Notes: a model not told the origin generated them from the sequence alone. Counted from the stretch's first letter, positions 1 to 6,611 are shown. The stretch: DNA of 10,271 nt from Gallionellaceae bacterium (GCA_031277195.1 JAITMU010000207.1:1-10271), one strand, 5' to 3'. Program-made: numbers and translations.

Positions 1-732
1 GCCGCCGTTGGTGATGTTCAGCGTGGCGTTCCCGCCAAACCCGACATAGAAATCGCCGGTATTCGTCCAGGTCGAGCCTGCTCCGTCAATCGTGGCCGCG
101 CCATTGGAATCAGCGCCGAAGCCGATGGAACCCAACGTGCTGGAAACTGCGCCGCCATCGCTGATGTTCAATGTGCCATCGCCGCCCGTCCCGCCGCTGA
201 GGACGCCGCCAAGAAAAATCGTACCGGCGGAAACGCTGCCGCCGTTTTCGACAGCCAGCGCGCCCGTGCCGAAAACACCGACATAAAGATCGTCACTATT
301 CGTCCAGGTCGAACCCGCCCCATCAATCGTGGCCGCGCTGGTGGAACTGGAACCGAGGCCGATATAAGCAAAGGCGCTGGAAACCGCGCCGCCGTTGCTC
401 ACCTCGAGCGTTCCCGCGCCGCCATTGCCAACGGTAAGGCTGTCCGTATTCGTCCAGTGCGATCCCGCCCCGTCCACCGTGACCGCGCCGCTGGAAAACG
501 TGTCGTCGCCAATCGCGCCAATCACACTGGAAACACTGCCGCCATTCTCGATATGCAGCACGCCGGTGCCAGAACCGCCGACGGCGAGCGCATTGGCATT
601 CGTCCAGGCTGAGCCTGCGCCGTTGACGTTGACCGTACCGCTGGAGCCGGCAAGATTACCGATGGTGCCGATGAAATTATTGACGACGATCCCGCCACCC
701 GAAATGTTCAGCACACCCACGCCGGCATTGCC
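1..732 (-). repeat. In-frame ~150-bp tandem repeats encoding T5SS/PEP-CTERM-type beta-helix units
   Basis: The minus-strand gene contains four visible copies of a coding repeat. On the plus strand the conserved core is seen as attcgtcca at about 61, 298 and 598, and attcgtccag at 448. Spacing is exactly 150 bases (50 residues) for the three copies nearest the N-terminus, and 237 bases (79 residues) for the next, where an extra Gly-rich segment (about residues 231-256) is inserted. Copies have diverged considerably at the DNA level outside the core, so these are old duplications rather than a recent expansion. The array runs off the left edge. Confidence 0.8.
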
Positions 733-924
733 CACAAGGATGTCTGTTCCCGGATTCCACGGACTCGGCTGTGTGCCGGAACCATCGCCGATCACGGTTT
801 CGGTAGCGCCGCCGTCGATGATGGTTTGAGCATGCGCCGGATTCATCCCCGACAGCATGACAAACGGACTGGCCAGAACGGCGGCAATGGCCGACGGCAA
901 CAAGGCTTTGCGAGATGTCTTCAT
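1..924 (-). CDS. Secreted repeat protein, autotransporter / PEP-CTERM-type (3' end outside window)
   Basis: Partial gene: the reading frame is open from the ATG at 924 to the left edge (308 codons, no stop). Residues 1-32 form a clear Sec signal peptide: basic start MKTSRK, hydrophobic stretch, and a likely cleavage after AHA before Gln33. From about residue 65 the protein is made of degenerate repeats rich in Gly, Ser, Thr, Asn and Val, each with a core like GAGSxWTN, then LxVGxxGxGxL and NGGxVSS. The core Trp lies at residues 107, 157, 207 and 286. This pattern resembles the family known as T5SS/PEP-CTERM-associated repeat, which folds as beta-helix in type V secretion passengers. The decisive C-terminus (beta-barrel or PEP-CTERM anchor) is outside the window, so the export route is unresolved. 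Start supported by GGAG four residues' worth of bases upstream. Likely surface adhesin or matrix protein; function is inference. Confidence 0.85.
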   Translation of the reverse strand, partial: MKTSRKALLPSAIAAVLASPFVMLSGMNPAHAQTIIDGGATETVIGDGSGTQPSPWNPGTDILVGNAGVGVLNISGGGIVVNNFIGTIGNLAGSSGTVNVNGAGSAWTNANALAVGGSGTGVLHIENGGSVSSVIGAIGDDTFSSGAVTVDGAGSHWTNTDSLTVGNGGAGTLEVSNGGAVSSAFAYIGLGSSSTSAATIDGAGSTWTNSDDLYVGVFGTGALAVENGGSVSAGTIFLGGVLSGGTGGDGTLNISDGGAVSSTLGSIGFGADSNGAATIDGAGSTWTNTGDFYVGFGGNATLNITNGG

Positions 925-927
925 GTC

Positions 928-933
928 TGCTCC
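928..933 (-). promoter_or_regulatory. Ribosome-binding site of the secreted repeat protein
   Basis: On the minus strand the sequence reads GGAGCA, with three bases before the ATG at 924 and GGAG itself six bases away. It supports this ATG, which also gives the intact signal peptide. Confidence 0.6.
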
Positions 934-940
934 ATGTGAA

Positions 941-968
941 ATTGAAAAGCCCGCTCGATCGCGCGGGC
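941..968 (-). terminator. Terminator-like hairpin in the leader of the repeat-protein gene
   Basis: Read on the minus strand, GCCCGC (968-963), an 8-base loop and GCGGGC (954-949) form a 6-bp all-GC stem followed at once by TTTT. This is a weak intrinsic-terminator shape. It ends only about 20 bases before the ATG at 924, leaving no room for a promoter after it. Any transcript for that gene must therefore pass through it, which fits an attenuator or leader structure at least as well as a terminator for the upstream LuxR gene. The short T run limits confidence. Confidence 0.4.
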
Positions 969-1120
969 GCCCCTTCCGTATTCGCGTCATGTTTGACAGC
1001 CGGTTTTGTGCGAGGCGGGCGTAGTGTCAGTTGCGGAAGCAGACGGCGACAATTCTCATATGATAGGAATGCGTGGTGATTTGCGAAAAAACGATCCACG
1101 GCACAGCCGTTGCGCACCGG

Positions 1121-1172
1121 CTGCGCGGGGACTACGCGGGGACTGCGCGGGGACTGCGCGGGGACTGCGCGG
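1121..1172. repeat. 11-bp GC-rich tandem repeat, about 4.7 copies
   Basis: The unit ctgcgcgggga repeats head-to-tail at 1121, 1132, 1143 and 1154, with a partial copy ctgcgcgg at 1165. All are identical except one g-to-a change in the second unit. It starts 26 bases past the stop codon of the LuxR-type gene and lies about 200 bases upstream of the secreted repeat-protein start. The 11-bp period is close to one helical turn of DNA. Confidence 0.95.
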
Positions 1173-1197
1173 TTTCAGCGAAAATCCAGAAACGGGA

Positions 1198-2298
1198 TCA
1201 GGACGATTTCGGCGGCGGCGCCAGAGGTTGCGCCGATTTGAGCAGCGCAACAAGCTGGCTCTGCTGGTGTGTGCCAGTCTTTGAAAAGATGTGAGCGAGA
1301 TAGGTGCGTGCGGAGCCAAAGCCGATCCCCATCCCGGCGGCGGCTTCCTTCAGCGACTTTCCAGCTGCAAGCGCTGCGGCGATGCGCGCTTCTGACGGAG
1401 TGAGATCGAACAAACCCATGAGCACGGTCGGCGAGGGCACAAAGTTGCTTGATTTCAGACAGGTCACGGCGACGAGAATTTCCGCGCCGAACAGCATGTC
1501 TGCCGCCGCGCGGAACAGCGGCAGCACATGGACAACCAGCGCGGGCTGATCGGTGCGCGCCTGAACCGGAATGGATCGCACCAACCCTTCCGGCGCCGTC
1601 AGCGCATGAGCGATGGCTTGCTGAAACAGCTTGTTCGCCGCGGGCGATGCCAGCGCCAATCCGCCGAACGCCGCGGGCATCACGATATCGCTGATGGAAT
1701 CGAGCAGCTTGTTGGATGCCAGCGCCCGTCCCGTGCGCGTGAGCGCGGCGGCAGGCACGCCCAGCGCCTCAAAGGTTGAAACGGCAGTCTGCGCCCGACT
1801 CAGACCGAGACGGCAGGCGATCATCGCGGCGCGAGCCAGATGCGGGTGAACATGATTGAGGTAATCGACGGCCTCCGCCTCGTGGCTGCCCAAATCGCGC
1901 CAGCGATTGAACGCGAACGCCGCCAGCTCGCCGCCCGGCATGGGAATGATCGCGCCGAGCTGGGATTCCAGCCCCAGCGTCTGCATCGCGGCATAGCTGG
2001 CATCCCGCAGCACGTCTTCCGGAAAATATTGCTGCGCCTGCACGAAGCCATAACAGGGGCGCGCGTAGTAGTGCTGAATCCGGCGGCTGGATTGCCAGCC
2101 GTCGTTCATGAATTCTTCAATGTAGTCGCGGGCAACATCAGTGGTCTTGTGTTGAATGACCGCAGCATCCCGAAACACCATCAGCGTGCCGGACGCCGAA
2201 CCGGAGGAAGACGCCAGATTGTTCAGGACGGCATCCCACTTTTCCGGCAGAAAGGGCGCTTCGTAAATTTGGTCGATCAGTGCTTGCAACGCAGACAT
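1198..2298 (-). CDS. LuxR-type helix-turn-helix transcriptional regulator
   Basis: 366-residue cytoplasmic DNA-binding regulator. Residues about 297-355 are a LuxR/GerE-type HTH: LTPSEARIAAALAAGKS, then KEAAAGMGIGFGSARTYLAHIF and KTGTHQQSQLVALL, matching the family pattern LTxxExxVxxxLxxGxSxxEIAxxLGxSxxTVRxHLxxIFxKTGxxxQxxLV. The N-terminal part (about 1-160) starts like other members of this group (a short helix with IYEAP, then WDAVLNNLA) and lacks a response-regulator aspartate pattern, so it is a one-component regulator with an unknown sensory input. The middle segment TRTGRALASNKLLD is PAS-like in style. The C-terminus ends in a Pro/Lys/Ser tail. The start at 2298 matches the family N-terminus, although no strong Shine-Dalgarno sequence precedes it. 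It is divergent from the act operon and co-directional with the secreted repeat-protein gene; either could be its target. Target and ligand are not shown by sequence. Confidence 0.85.
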   Translation of the reverse strand: MSALQALIDQIYEAPFLPEKWDAVLNNLASSSGSASGTLMVFRDAAVIQHKTTDVARDYIEEFMNDGWQSSRRIQHYYARPCYGFVQAQQYFPEDVLRDASYAAMQTLGLESQLGAIIPMPGGELAAFAFNRWRDLGSHEAEAVDYLNHVHPHLARAAMIACRLGLSRAQTAVSTFEALGVPAAALTRTGRALASNKLLDSISDIVMPAAFGGLALASPAANKLFQQAIAHALTAPEGLVRSIPVQARTDQPALVVHVLPLFRAAADMLFGAEILVAVTCLKSSNFVPSPTVLMGLFDLTPSEARIAAALAAGKSLKEAAAGMGIGFGSARTYLAHIFSKTGTHQQSQLVALLKSAQPLAPPPKSS

Positions 2299-2303
2299 GA
2301 TTC

Positions 2304-2346
2304 AATGGATTTTGAAAGTCCCGAAAATGATAGGGCAAAATCCATT
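2304..2346. repeat. Perfect 11-bp inverted repeat in front of the LuxR-type gene
   Basis: AATGGATTTTG at 2304-2314 is the exact reverse complement of CAAAATCCATT at 2336-2346, with a 21-base spacer and a centre-to-centre distance of 32 bases (about three helical turns). The near arm ends five bases before the ATG at 2298. It could be an operator for a dimeric regulator, for example autoregulation by the LuxR-type protein, or a leader hairpin affecting translation of that gene. The repeat is read directly; the role is inference. Confidence 0.7.
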
Positions 2347-2521
2347 TTCTGCAAACTGTCGGGATTTGCTCGCGGGAAGAGAGCCGTGTGAAGAGACCTC
2401 CCCCACATTTATGAACGCACGTTCTCTCACGATTCCTGATTTTTTATTCATTAAAATGCGCCTAATACCCTGTACGAAAAATAAATTTTCTCCGCCGTTA
2501 TTTCCCCTTCGCCCGATAGTG

Positions 2522-2550
2522 TTGACTTTATTTTTTAAAGTGGACATTAT
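2522..2550 (+). promoter_or_regulatory. Candidate sigma70 promoter of the act operon
   Basis: TTGACT at 2522-2527 matches the -35 consensus at five of six positions. After a 17-base spacer, CATTAT at 2545-2550 matches the -10 consensus at four of six. It lies in the AT-rich intergenic region and faces actA, and would give a leader of about 150 bases. Predicted by eye only. Confidence 0.45.
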
Positions 2551-2711
2551 TGCCGCCACATTAGCGGCTCCTGCGATTTGGGGTTGGGGCTTGCCGATAA
2601 TAATAATTTAAAGATTCACTGCATTTTTTCTAAATCCGTTGTAACTGGCAGTAATACACGTCGGCGTTGTCCCGGCCGGCTGGGTTAATGTTTGTTGGGG
2701 AGCCACTCACG

Positions 2712-3404
2712 ATGCATCGTTTTTTACGTCTGACCATTCTGCTTGCCGGGATGTTTGTTGCTACGGGCAGTCATGCCGCAGGGCAACCGTTTACCGGCAC
2801 CGAAGATCAATTGGGGCCTGAAGTTCCGCAGCCCATTGAGTTTCCTCACAACCGCCACGCCGGCAAAGGTGAAGTCATCGACAGTGGGGCGCAAGACCCC
2901 ACTCAGAAATACGTCGGCATGGAAATCAACTGCATGTATTGCCACACCTATGCGCGACGCAGCATGGTGTCCGGCATTCCGCCGTTGCGCAAATGCATAG
3001 GTTGCCACCAGAGCATTGAGTCGGTGCGCGAAGCGCCCCGCATCAAGAAGCTGTTTGAATACTGGGAAGGCACGGATGGCAAGGACGCCCAGAAACCGGT
3101 GCCTTGGCTGAAGGTGCATGACCTGCCCGATTTCGTTCGCTTCAACCACGAGCGGCACATCCAGCGTTTTTACTTCCAGCAAGGGAAGGTGACGCAGGAC
3201 GAGGCGGGCGGCAATGACGGCATACGGGAGGTTTGCAGCTATTGCCACGGCGACATTGCGGCCAAGAACGCTACCGTTGCGCGTCGTCAGAAGCCGATCA
3301 CCATGGGCTGGTGCGCGAATTGCCACCAAAAAGATCACGCGGTCGATGCGACGGGGACGGAAACTGCCCGCGGTCCGAACGATTGCTTTACGTGCCATAA
3401 ATAA
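2712..3404 (+). CDS. actA: Alternative complex III, pentaheme cytochrome c subunit ActA
   Basis: A 230-residue exported multiheme cytochrome c, the electron-output heme chain of ACIII on the periplasmic side. Five CXXCH heme-binding motifs are visible: CMYCH (74-78), CIGCH (95-99), CSYCH (175-179), CANCH (201-205) and CFTCH (225-229). Five is the number expected for ActA. Other histidines (for example in FPHNRH and FNHERH) are candidate distal heme ligands. The N-terminus MHRFLRLTILLAGMFV...SHAAG is a signal peptide or membrane anchor. An upstream in-frame ATG at 2667 would add 15 residues ahead of it and has no ribosome-binding site, whereas GGGGAG at 2697-2702 is well placed for 2712, so 2712 is chosen. 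First gene of the act operon; a 42-base gap precedes actB1. Confidence 0.93.
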   Translation: MHRFLRLTILLAGMFVATGSHAAGQPFTGTEDQLGPEVPQPIEFPHNRHAGKGEVIDSGAQDPTQKYVGMEINCMYCHTYARRSMVSGIPPLRKCIGCHQSIESVREAPRIKKLFEYWEGTDGKDAQKPVPWLKVHDLPDFVRFNHERHIQRFYFQQGKVTQDEAGGNDGIREVCSYCHGDIAAKNATVARRQKPITMGWCANCHQKDHAVDATGTETARGPNDCFTCHK

Positions 3405-3432
3405 TCGGCACGCCTGTGACGAGCACGATTTC

Positions 3433-3438
3433 AAGAGG
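3433..3438 (+). promoter_or_regulatory. Ribosome-binding site deciding the actB1 start
   Basis: The sequence AAGAGG lies eight bases before the ATG at 3447 and five before an in-frame GTG at 3444. The ATG has the better spacing and codon, so actB1 is started at 3447; the difference is only one residue. Confidence 0.55.
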
Positions 3439-3446
3439 TATTTGTG

Positions 3447-5657
3447 ATGAGTGAAAACGGTTTTAATCGGCGCGATTTTCTGAAAACGCTGGGATGGGGT
3501 GGCACTGCGGTCGCTTTGAGCGGTTGCGGCAACACCTCGATTGAGGACGGCGCGGAGTTTGTAACTTCGTATTCCGAGCCGGCTGACTATGTGATTCCCA
3601 GCATCGGCGTTTACTACAACTCCACCTGCGCGCAATGCGATGCGGGCTGCAACATTACTGGCCGTGTGCGCGAAGGTCGCGTCATCAAGCTGGAAGGCAA
3701 TGCGGCGTCTGCCATCAACCACGGCAAGACCTGCGGTCTCGGTCAGGCTGGCGTGCAAGCGCACTACAACCCTGACCGCGTGACCCAGCCGAAGCTCAAT
3801 GGCCAGACTGTCACCTGGGAGCAAGCGCTGGCGGCGATCTCGGAAAAACTCGCTGGCGCGAGCGGCGCAGAAGTTGCTTTCCTCACCGGCGGCGTAAGCG
3901 GTCATGTGCGCGCCTTGCTGGACAACTATCTGGCGGCGTTGGGCAGTCGGGAGCATTTCGTTTACGAGGCGGTTTCCCCTGCGGTTGAGCGCGCGGTCAA
4001 CACCAAGATGTATGGCACGGCCATGCCGCGTTATCGCATCGACAAGGCCAGAGCGGTCGTGTCGTTCGGCGCGGACTTCCTTGGCGCGTGGGTTTCGCCG
4101 GTCAACTTCTCGCAGCAATACGCCAAGTTCCGCAAGGGCAATCGCCCGGAAGGCCGTGGCGTGCTGGTGCAAATCGAACCCAAGATGACGCTGACGGGCG
4201 CGAATGCGGATCGCTGGATTGCGATTCGTCCCGGCACCGAAGGCATTCTCGCGCTGGGGTTGATCAACGCGCTGGGCGCGGCAGGTGTTGCCGTGCCGGG
4301 TGATGCTGCCGCTGCCGCGAAGGATTACACGACGGAGCGCGTCAGCGCGGAGACGGGCGTGTCGGCGGATCAAATTGGCCGCCTGGCGACGCTGCTCAAG
4401 GAGCGCACGCCCAGCCTGGTGTTGGCTGGTAGCGCAGCGGAAGGGTATGCCAACGGTTCGCAGAACGCTGAAGCCATCGCGCTGCTGAATCGCGCGCTGG
4501 GCAATGTGGGCGCGACCATCGAAACGTCGGCCAGCACGCCGTTCCCGCAGCTTGCGCCGCGGGTGGGCAATCGCGCTGCGCTGACGGCGTTGAACGACGG
4601 CTTGGCTGCGGGCAAGTACAAAGTGGTGTTCACCTGTGGCACGAATCCGGTTTACAGCGCGCCCGCTTCGTTGAAGTTTGCGGACAATTACGCCAAGGCC
4701 GGTTTCAAAGTGGCGCTTGCCCAGTATCTCGACGAAACCGCGCAGGCCGCCGACTTGGTGTTGCCGCTGGATTCCGCGATGGAAGCCTGGGCGACGTCGG
4801 TGCCGGAATACATGGGCGGCGAAGGAAATTACACGCAACTGAGCGTGACCCAGCCGCTGATGGAGCGTCTGTATGCGGATACGCGCAGCACCGGCGACAT
4901 CCTGCTGGCGCTGCTCAAGCAACGCAGCCCGGATGAATACAGCGGTTTTGAGGATTTTTATGCCTATCTGCGGAGCGCCCTGCTGGCGAACAAGACCGCG
5001 CTGGGCGGCGCAGGGGAAGCGGATGACGACGTTTTCTGGAACGTGACGCTGAGCCAGGCCATCATTCCGTTGCAAGGGGTGGTCAGCAAATCAGCGCCTC
5101 AGTCTGCCGCGCCCGCATTGTCTGCGCCAGCCGCAGCCGACGCGAGCTATCCGCTGCGTTTGATTCCTTCGGTTTCCGCCAGCATCCGCGACGGTCGTCA
5201 CGCCAACGAACCCTGGTTGCAGGAGTCGCCTGATCCGCTGACCACCATCGTGTGGGATTCCTGGGTGGAAATTCATCCGAAGAAGGCAGCCGAACTCGGC
5301 ATCGTCGAAGGTGACATCGTTGATGTGACCTCAAAGAGCGGCACGATCCAGACGCAAGCCTACATCTTCCCCGGCATCCATCCCGACGCGGTTTCCATGC
5401 CGCTGGGCTATGGGCACACGGCGATGGGGCGCTATGCGAAGGGTACTGGCGCCAATGTGTATTCGATTCTCGATGCGGTTTATGACAAGGACACCGGCGA
5501 GCTTGCGCTCAACGAAACCAGCGTGAAGATCAGCAAGACTGACAAGCGCGTCATCATCGTCAAGGAAGAAGGTCCGGCCGGCGGCAGCCAGGTCAATCGC
5601 GCAAAAATAGCGGTCAAGGTGTCAGCCGACAAGGTTGACCTTTCGAAGGAGGTCTAA
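3447..5657 (+). CDS. actB1: Alternative complex III, molybdopterin-oxidoreductase-like subunit ActB1 (split ActB)
   Basis: A 736-residue protein equivalent to the large N-terminal half of ActB. The N-terminus is a twin-arginine signal (NRRDFLK, residues 7-13) ending in a lipobox LSGC (Cys27), so it is probably exported folded and lipid-anchored. Residues 61-96 carry Cys61-x2-Cys64-x3-Cys68-x27-Cys96, the layout of the N-terminal [4Fe-4S] site of molybdopterin oxidoreductases, followed by the family-like stretch GLGQAGVQAHYNPDRVTQP. The middle shows the typical fold segment (IEPKMTLTGANADRWIAIRPGTEG, about 245-270, in pieces). The last ~170 residues form the beta-barrel domain (PLTTIVWDSWVEIHPKKA). 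I see no Cys at the usual molybdenum-ligand region (VSPAVERAVNTKMYG), so a catalytic cofactor is doubtful; known ActB1 domains are thought to be structural. Only three bases separate it from actB2. Confidence 0.92.
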   Translation: MSENGFNRRDFLKTLGWGGTAVALSGCGNTSIEDGAEFVTSYSEPADYVIPSIGVYYNSTCAQCDAGCNITGRVREGRVIKLEGNAASAINHGKTCGLGQAGVQAHYNPDRVTQPKLNGQTVTWEQALAAISEKLAGASGAEVAFLTGGVSGHVRALLDNYLAALGSREHFVYEAVSPAVERAVNTKMYGTAMPRYRIDKARAVVSFGADFLGAWVSPVNFSQQYAKFRKGNRPEGRGVLVQIEPKMTLTGANADRWIAIRPGTEGILALGLINALGAAGVAVPGDAAAAAKDYTTERVSAETGVSADQIGRLATLLKERTPSLVLAGSAAEGYANGSQNAEAIALLNRALGNVGATIETSASTPFPQLAPRVGNRAALTALNDGLAAGKYKVVFTCGTNPVYSAPASLKFADNYAKAGFKVALAQYLDETAQAADLVLPLDSAMEAWATSVPEYMGGEGNYTQLSVTQPLMERLYADTRSTGDILLALLKQRSPDEYSGFEDFYAYLRSALLANKTALGGAGEADDDVFWNVTLSQAIIPLQGVVSKSAPQSAAPALSAPAAADASYPLRLIPSVSASIRDGRHANEPWLQESPDPLTTIVWDSWVEIHPKKAAELGIVEGDIVDVTSKSGTIQTQAYIFPGIHPDAVSMPLGYGHTAMGRYAKGTGANVYSILDAVYDKDTGELALNETSVKISKTDKRVIIVKEEGPAGGSQVNRAKIAVKVSADKVDLSKEV
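5646..5652 (+). promoter_or_regulatory. Strong ribosome-binding site of actB2 inside actB1
   Basis: AAGGAGG, a full match to the Shine-Dalgarno consensus, sits eight bases before the ATG at 5661 and within the last codons of actB1. It fixes the actB2 start and shows that the B1/B2 split is a genuine pair of genes, not a sequencing frameshift in a fused gene. Confidence 0.85.
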
Positions 5658-5660
5658 AGC

Positions 5661-6584
5661 ATGTCTGTTTCGAATCTGCTGGAAAACTGGTCCAAGTATC
5701 GCCACACCCATCCGCTTGACGATGGCGGTCATGCTGACTGGAACGCTTATCCGTCGCCCATCAAGTGGGCCATGTCCATCGACCTGGATGCCTGCACCGG
5801 CTGCAATGCCTGTAGCGTGGCCTGCTATGCGGAAAACAACCTGCCGGTCGTCGGCAAGGACAAATACGCACACGGCCAGGCCATGCACTGGATGCGTATC
5901 GAGCGTTACTGGGGCGAACCTGAAAAGGCGATTGACGAATTTGACTCCGCCATGAATTTCCAACTGGTGGCGCAGAATTTTGATGTGGATCAGGGCGCGC
6001 AATTCCTGCCCATGCTGTGTCAGCAGTGTGAAGCAGCGCCGTGTGAAACGGTCTGTCCGGTGGGCGCGACCAACCACACGGAAGACGGTCTGAATTCGCA
6101 AATCTACAACCGTTGCATCGGTTCCCGCTACTGTTCGGCGAACTGTCCGTACAAGGTGCGTTACTTCAACTGGTATAGCTATCCCGACCAGGAGCATGCC
6201 TGGCCGGAGCCGCTGAATCAGCAACTCAACCCGGATCTGACCGTGCGCACCAAGGGGGTGATGGAAAAGTGCACGTTCTGCAAGCAGCGTACCTACACCG
6301 CGCGCAACGACGCGAAGACGGAAGGGCGCGAGATTCGTGACGAGGACGTGCAAACGGCTTGCCAGCAGGCTTGCCCGACCGGCGCGATCAGCTTCGGCAA
6401 CCTGTTCAATCCCGAATCGACGGTGGCGAAGCAGTGGTCGGCTCAGCAGGTTGATCTGGTGAAGGAAAAACAGGACAAGGACGGAACGCCGGACAACAAG
6501 CTGCGCGGCTATCGCATTCTGGAAGAACTGCGTCCCTTCCCGTCCATCATGTATCTGGAGCGGGTGCGCGAGAGCGCGGTGTAA
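5661..6584 (+). CDS. actB2: Alternative complex III, iron-sulfur subunit ActB2 (split ActB)
   Basis: A 307-residue ferredoxin-like subunit of the PsrB/DmsB/NarH type that wires quinol oxidation to the cytochrome subunits. Four cysteine groups are visible: Cys45-x2-48-x2-51-x3-55, Cys120-x2-123-x4-128-x3-132, Cys152-x5-158-x3-162, and Cys204-x2-207 with Cys234-x3-238. The total of 15 ligand cysteines fits three [4Fe-4S] plus one [3Fe-4S] cluster, the set reported for ACIII. The third group is the one short of a cysteine. The segment CPYKVRYFNW is typical of this family. It has no signal peptide, so it presumably reaches the periplasm together with Tat-exported ActB1, as PsrB-type subunits do. 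The start at 5661 has a perfect AAGGAGG (5646-5652) lying inside the end of actB1, which implies coupled translation. In many ACIII systems B1 and B2 are fused; here they are separate genes. Confidence 0.93.
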   Translation: MSVSNLLENWSKYRHTHPLDDGGHADWNAYPSPIKWAMSIDLDACTGCNACSVACYAENNLPVVGKDKYAHGQAMHWMRIERYWGEPEKAIDEFDSAMNFQLVAQNFDVDQGAQFLPMLCQQCEAAPCETVCPVGATNHTEDGLNSQIYNRCIGSRYCSANCPYKVRYFNWYSYPDQEHAWPEPLNQQLNPDLTVRTKGVMEKCTFCKQRTYTARNDAKTEGREIRDEDVQTACQQACPTGAISFGNLFNPESTVAKQWSAQQVDLVKEKQDKDGTPDNKLRGYRILEELRPFPSIMYLERVRESAV

Positions 6585-6611
6585 GCGATAAAAAAGGAAA
6601 GATCAGAGATC

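Larger units (their letters stand above)
925..1197. other. Intergenic region between the LuxR-type gene and the secreted repeat-protein gene
   Basis: No convincing gene: short frames here lack ribosome-binding sites and family resemblance. It holds the leader hairpin (941-968) and the 11-bp tandem repeat (1121-1172). A second weak minus-strand hairpin is ACGGC/GCCGT (1098-1110), with T6 six bases beyond it (1091-1086), a possible poor terminator for the LuxR gene. On the minus strand TATCAT (1065-1060) resembles a -10 box, but no good -35 box is found 16-18 bases upstream, so no promoter is called. Confidence 0.5.
2299..2711. other. AT-rich divergent intergenic region between the LuxR-type gene and actA
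   Basis: This 413-base stretch is visibly richer in A+T than its flanks, especially 2430-2640. It holds the 11-bp inverted repeat near the LuxR-type start (2304-2346) and a sigma70-like promoter facing actA (2522-2550). A TAA-rich run (ataataataattta, about 2598-2611) lies closer to actA and could be an AT-rich upstream element or a second weak promoter. Small frames across it lack ribosome-binding sites and family resemblance, so I see no gene here. Confidence 0.6.

Noticed and set aside
1052..1070. Quasi-palindrome ATTC...GAAT as a possible regulator-binding box
   Set aside because: Only the outer four bases and a few inner ones pair, so it is within what chance gives in an intergenic region.
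677..1117. Minus-strand open frame of 146 codons overlapping the start of the secreted repeat-protein gene
   Set aside because: It lies in a different frame from the signal peptide and repeats, which match a known repeat style and have a ribosome-binding site; this frame has neither.
2319..2364. TCCCGA / TCGGGA inverted pair near the LuxR-type start
   Set aside because: Only 6 bp arms with a wide spacer; the 11-bp repeat interleaved with it is a far stronger signal.
2297..2611. Small plus-strand frame (104 codons) in the intergenic region before actA
   Set aside because: It starts inside the divergent gene's start region, has no ribosome-binding site or family resemblance, and runs across the predicted act promoter.
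2667..2711. Upstream alternative start for actA
   Set aside because: It adds 15 residues in front of a normal signal peptide and lacks a ribosome-binding site; 2712 has GGGGAG nine bases upstream.
2724..5075. Very long minus-strand open frame (783 codons) antisense to actA and most of actB1
   Set aside because: It spans two clearly real plus-strand genes and the gap between them, is very rich in Arg, His and Ala as expected from the complement of GC-biased codons, shows no recognisable domain, and has no good start site. It is a shadow frame.
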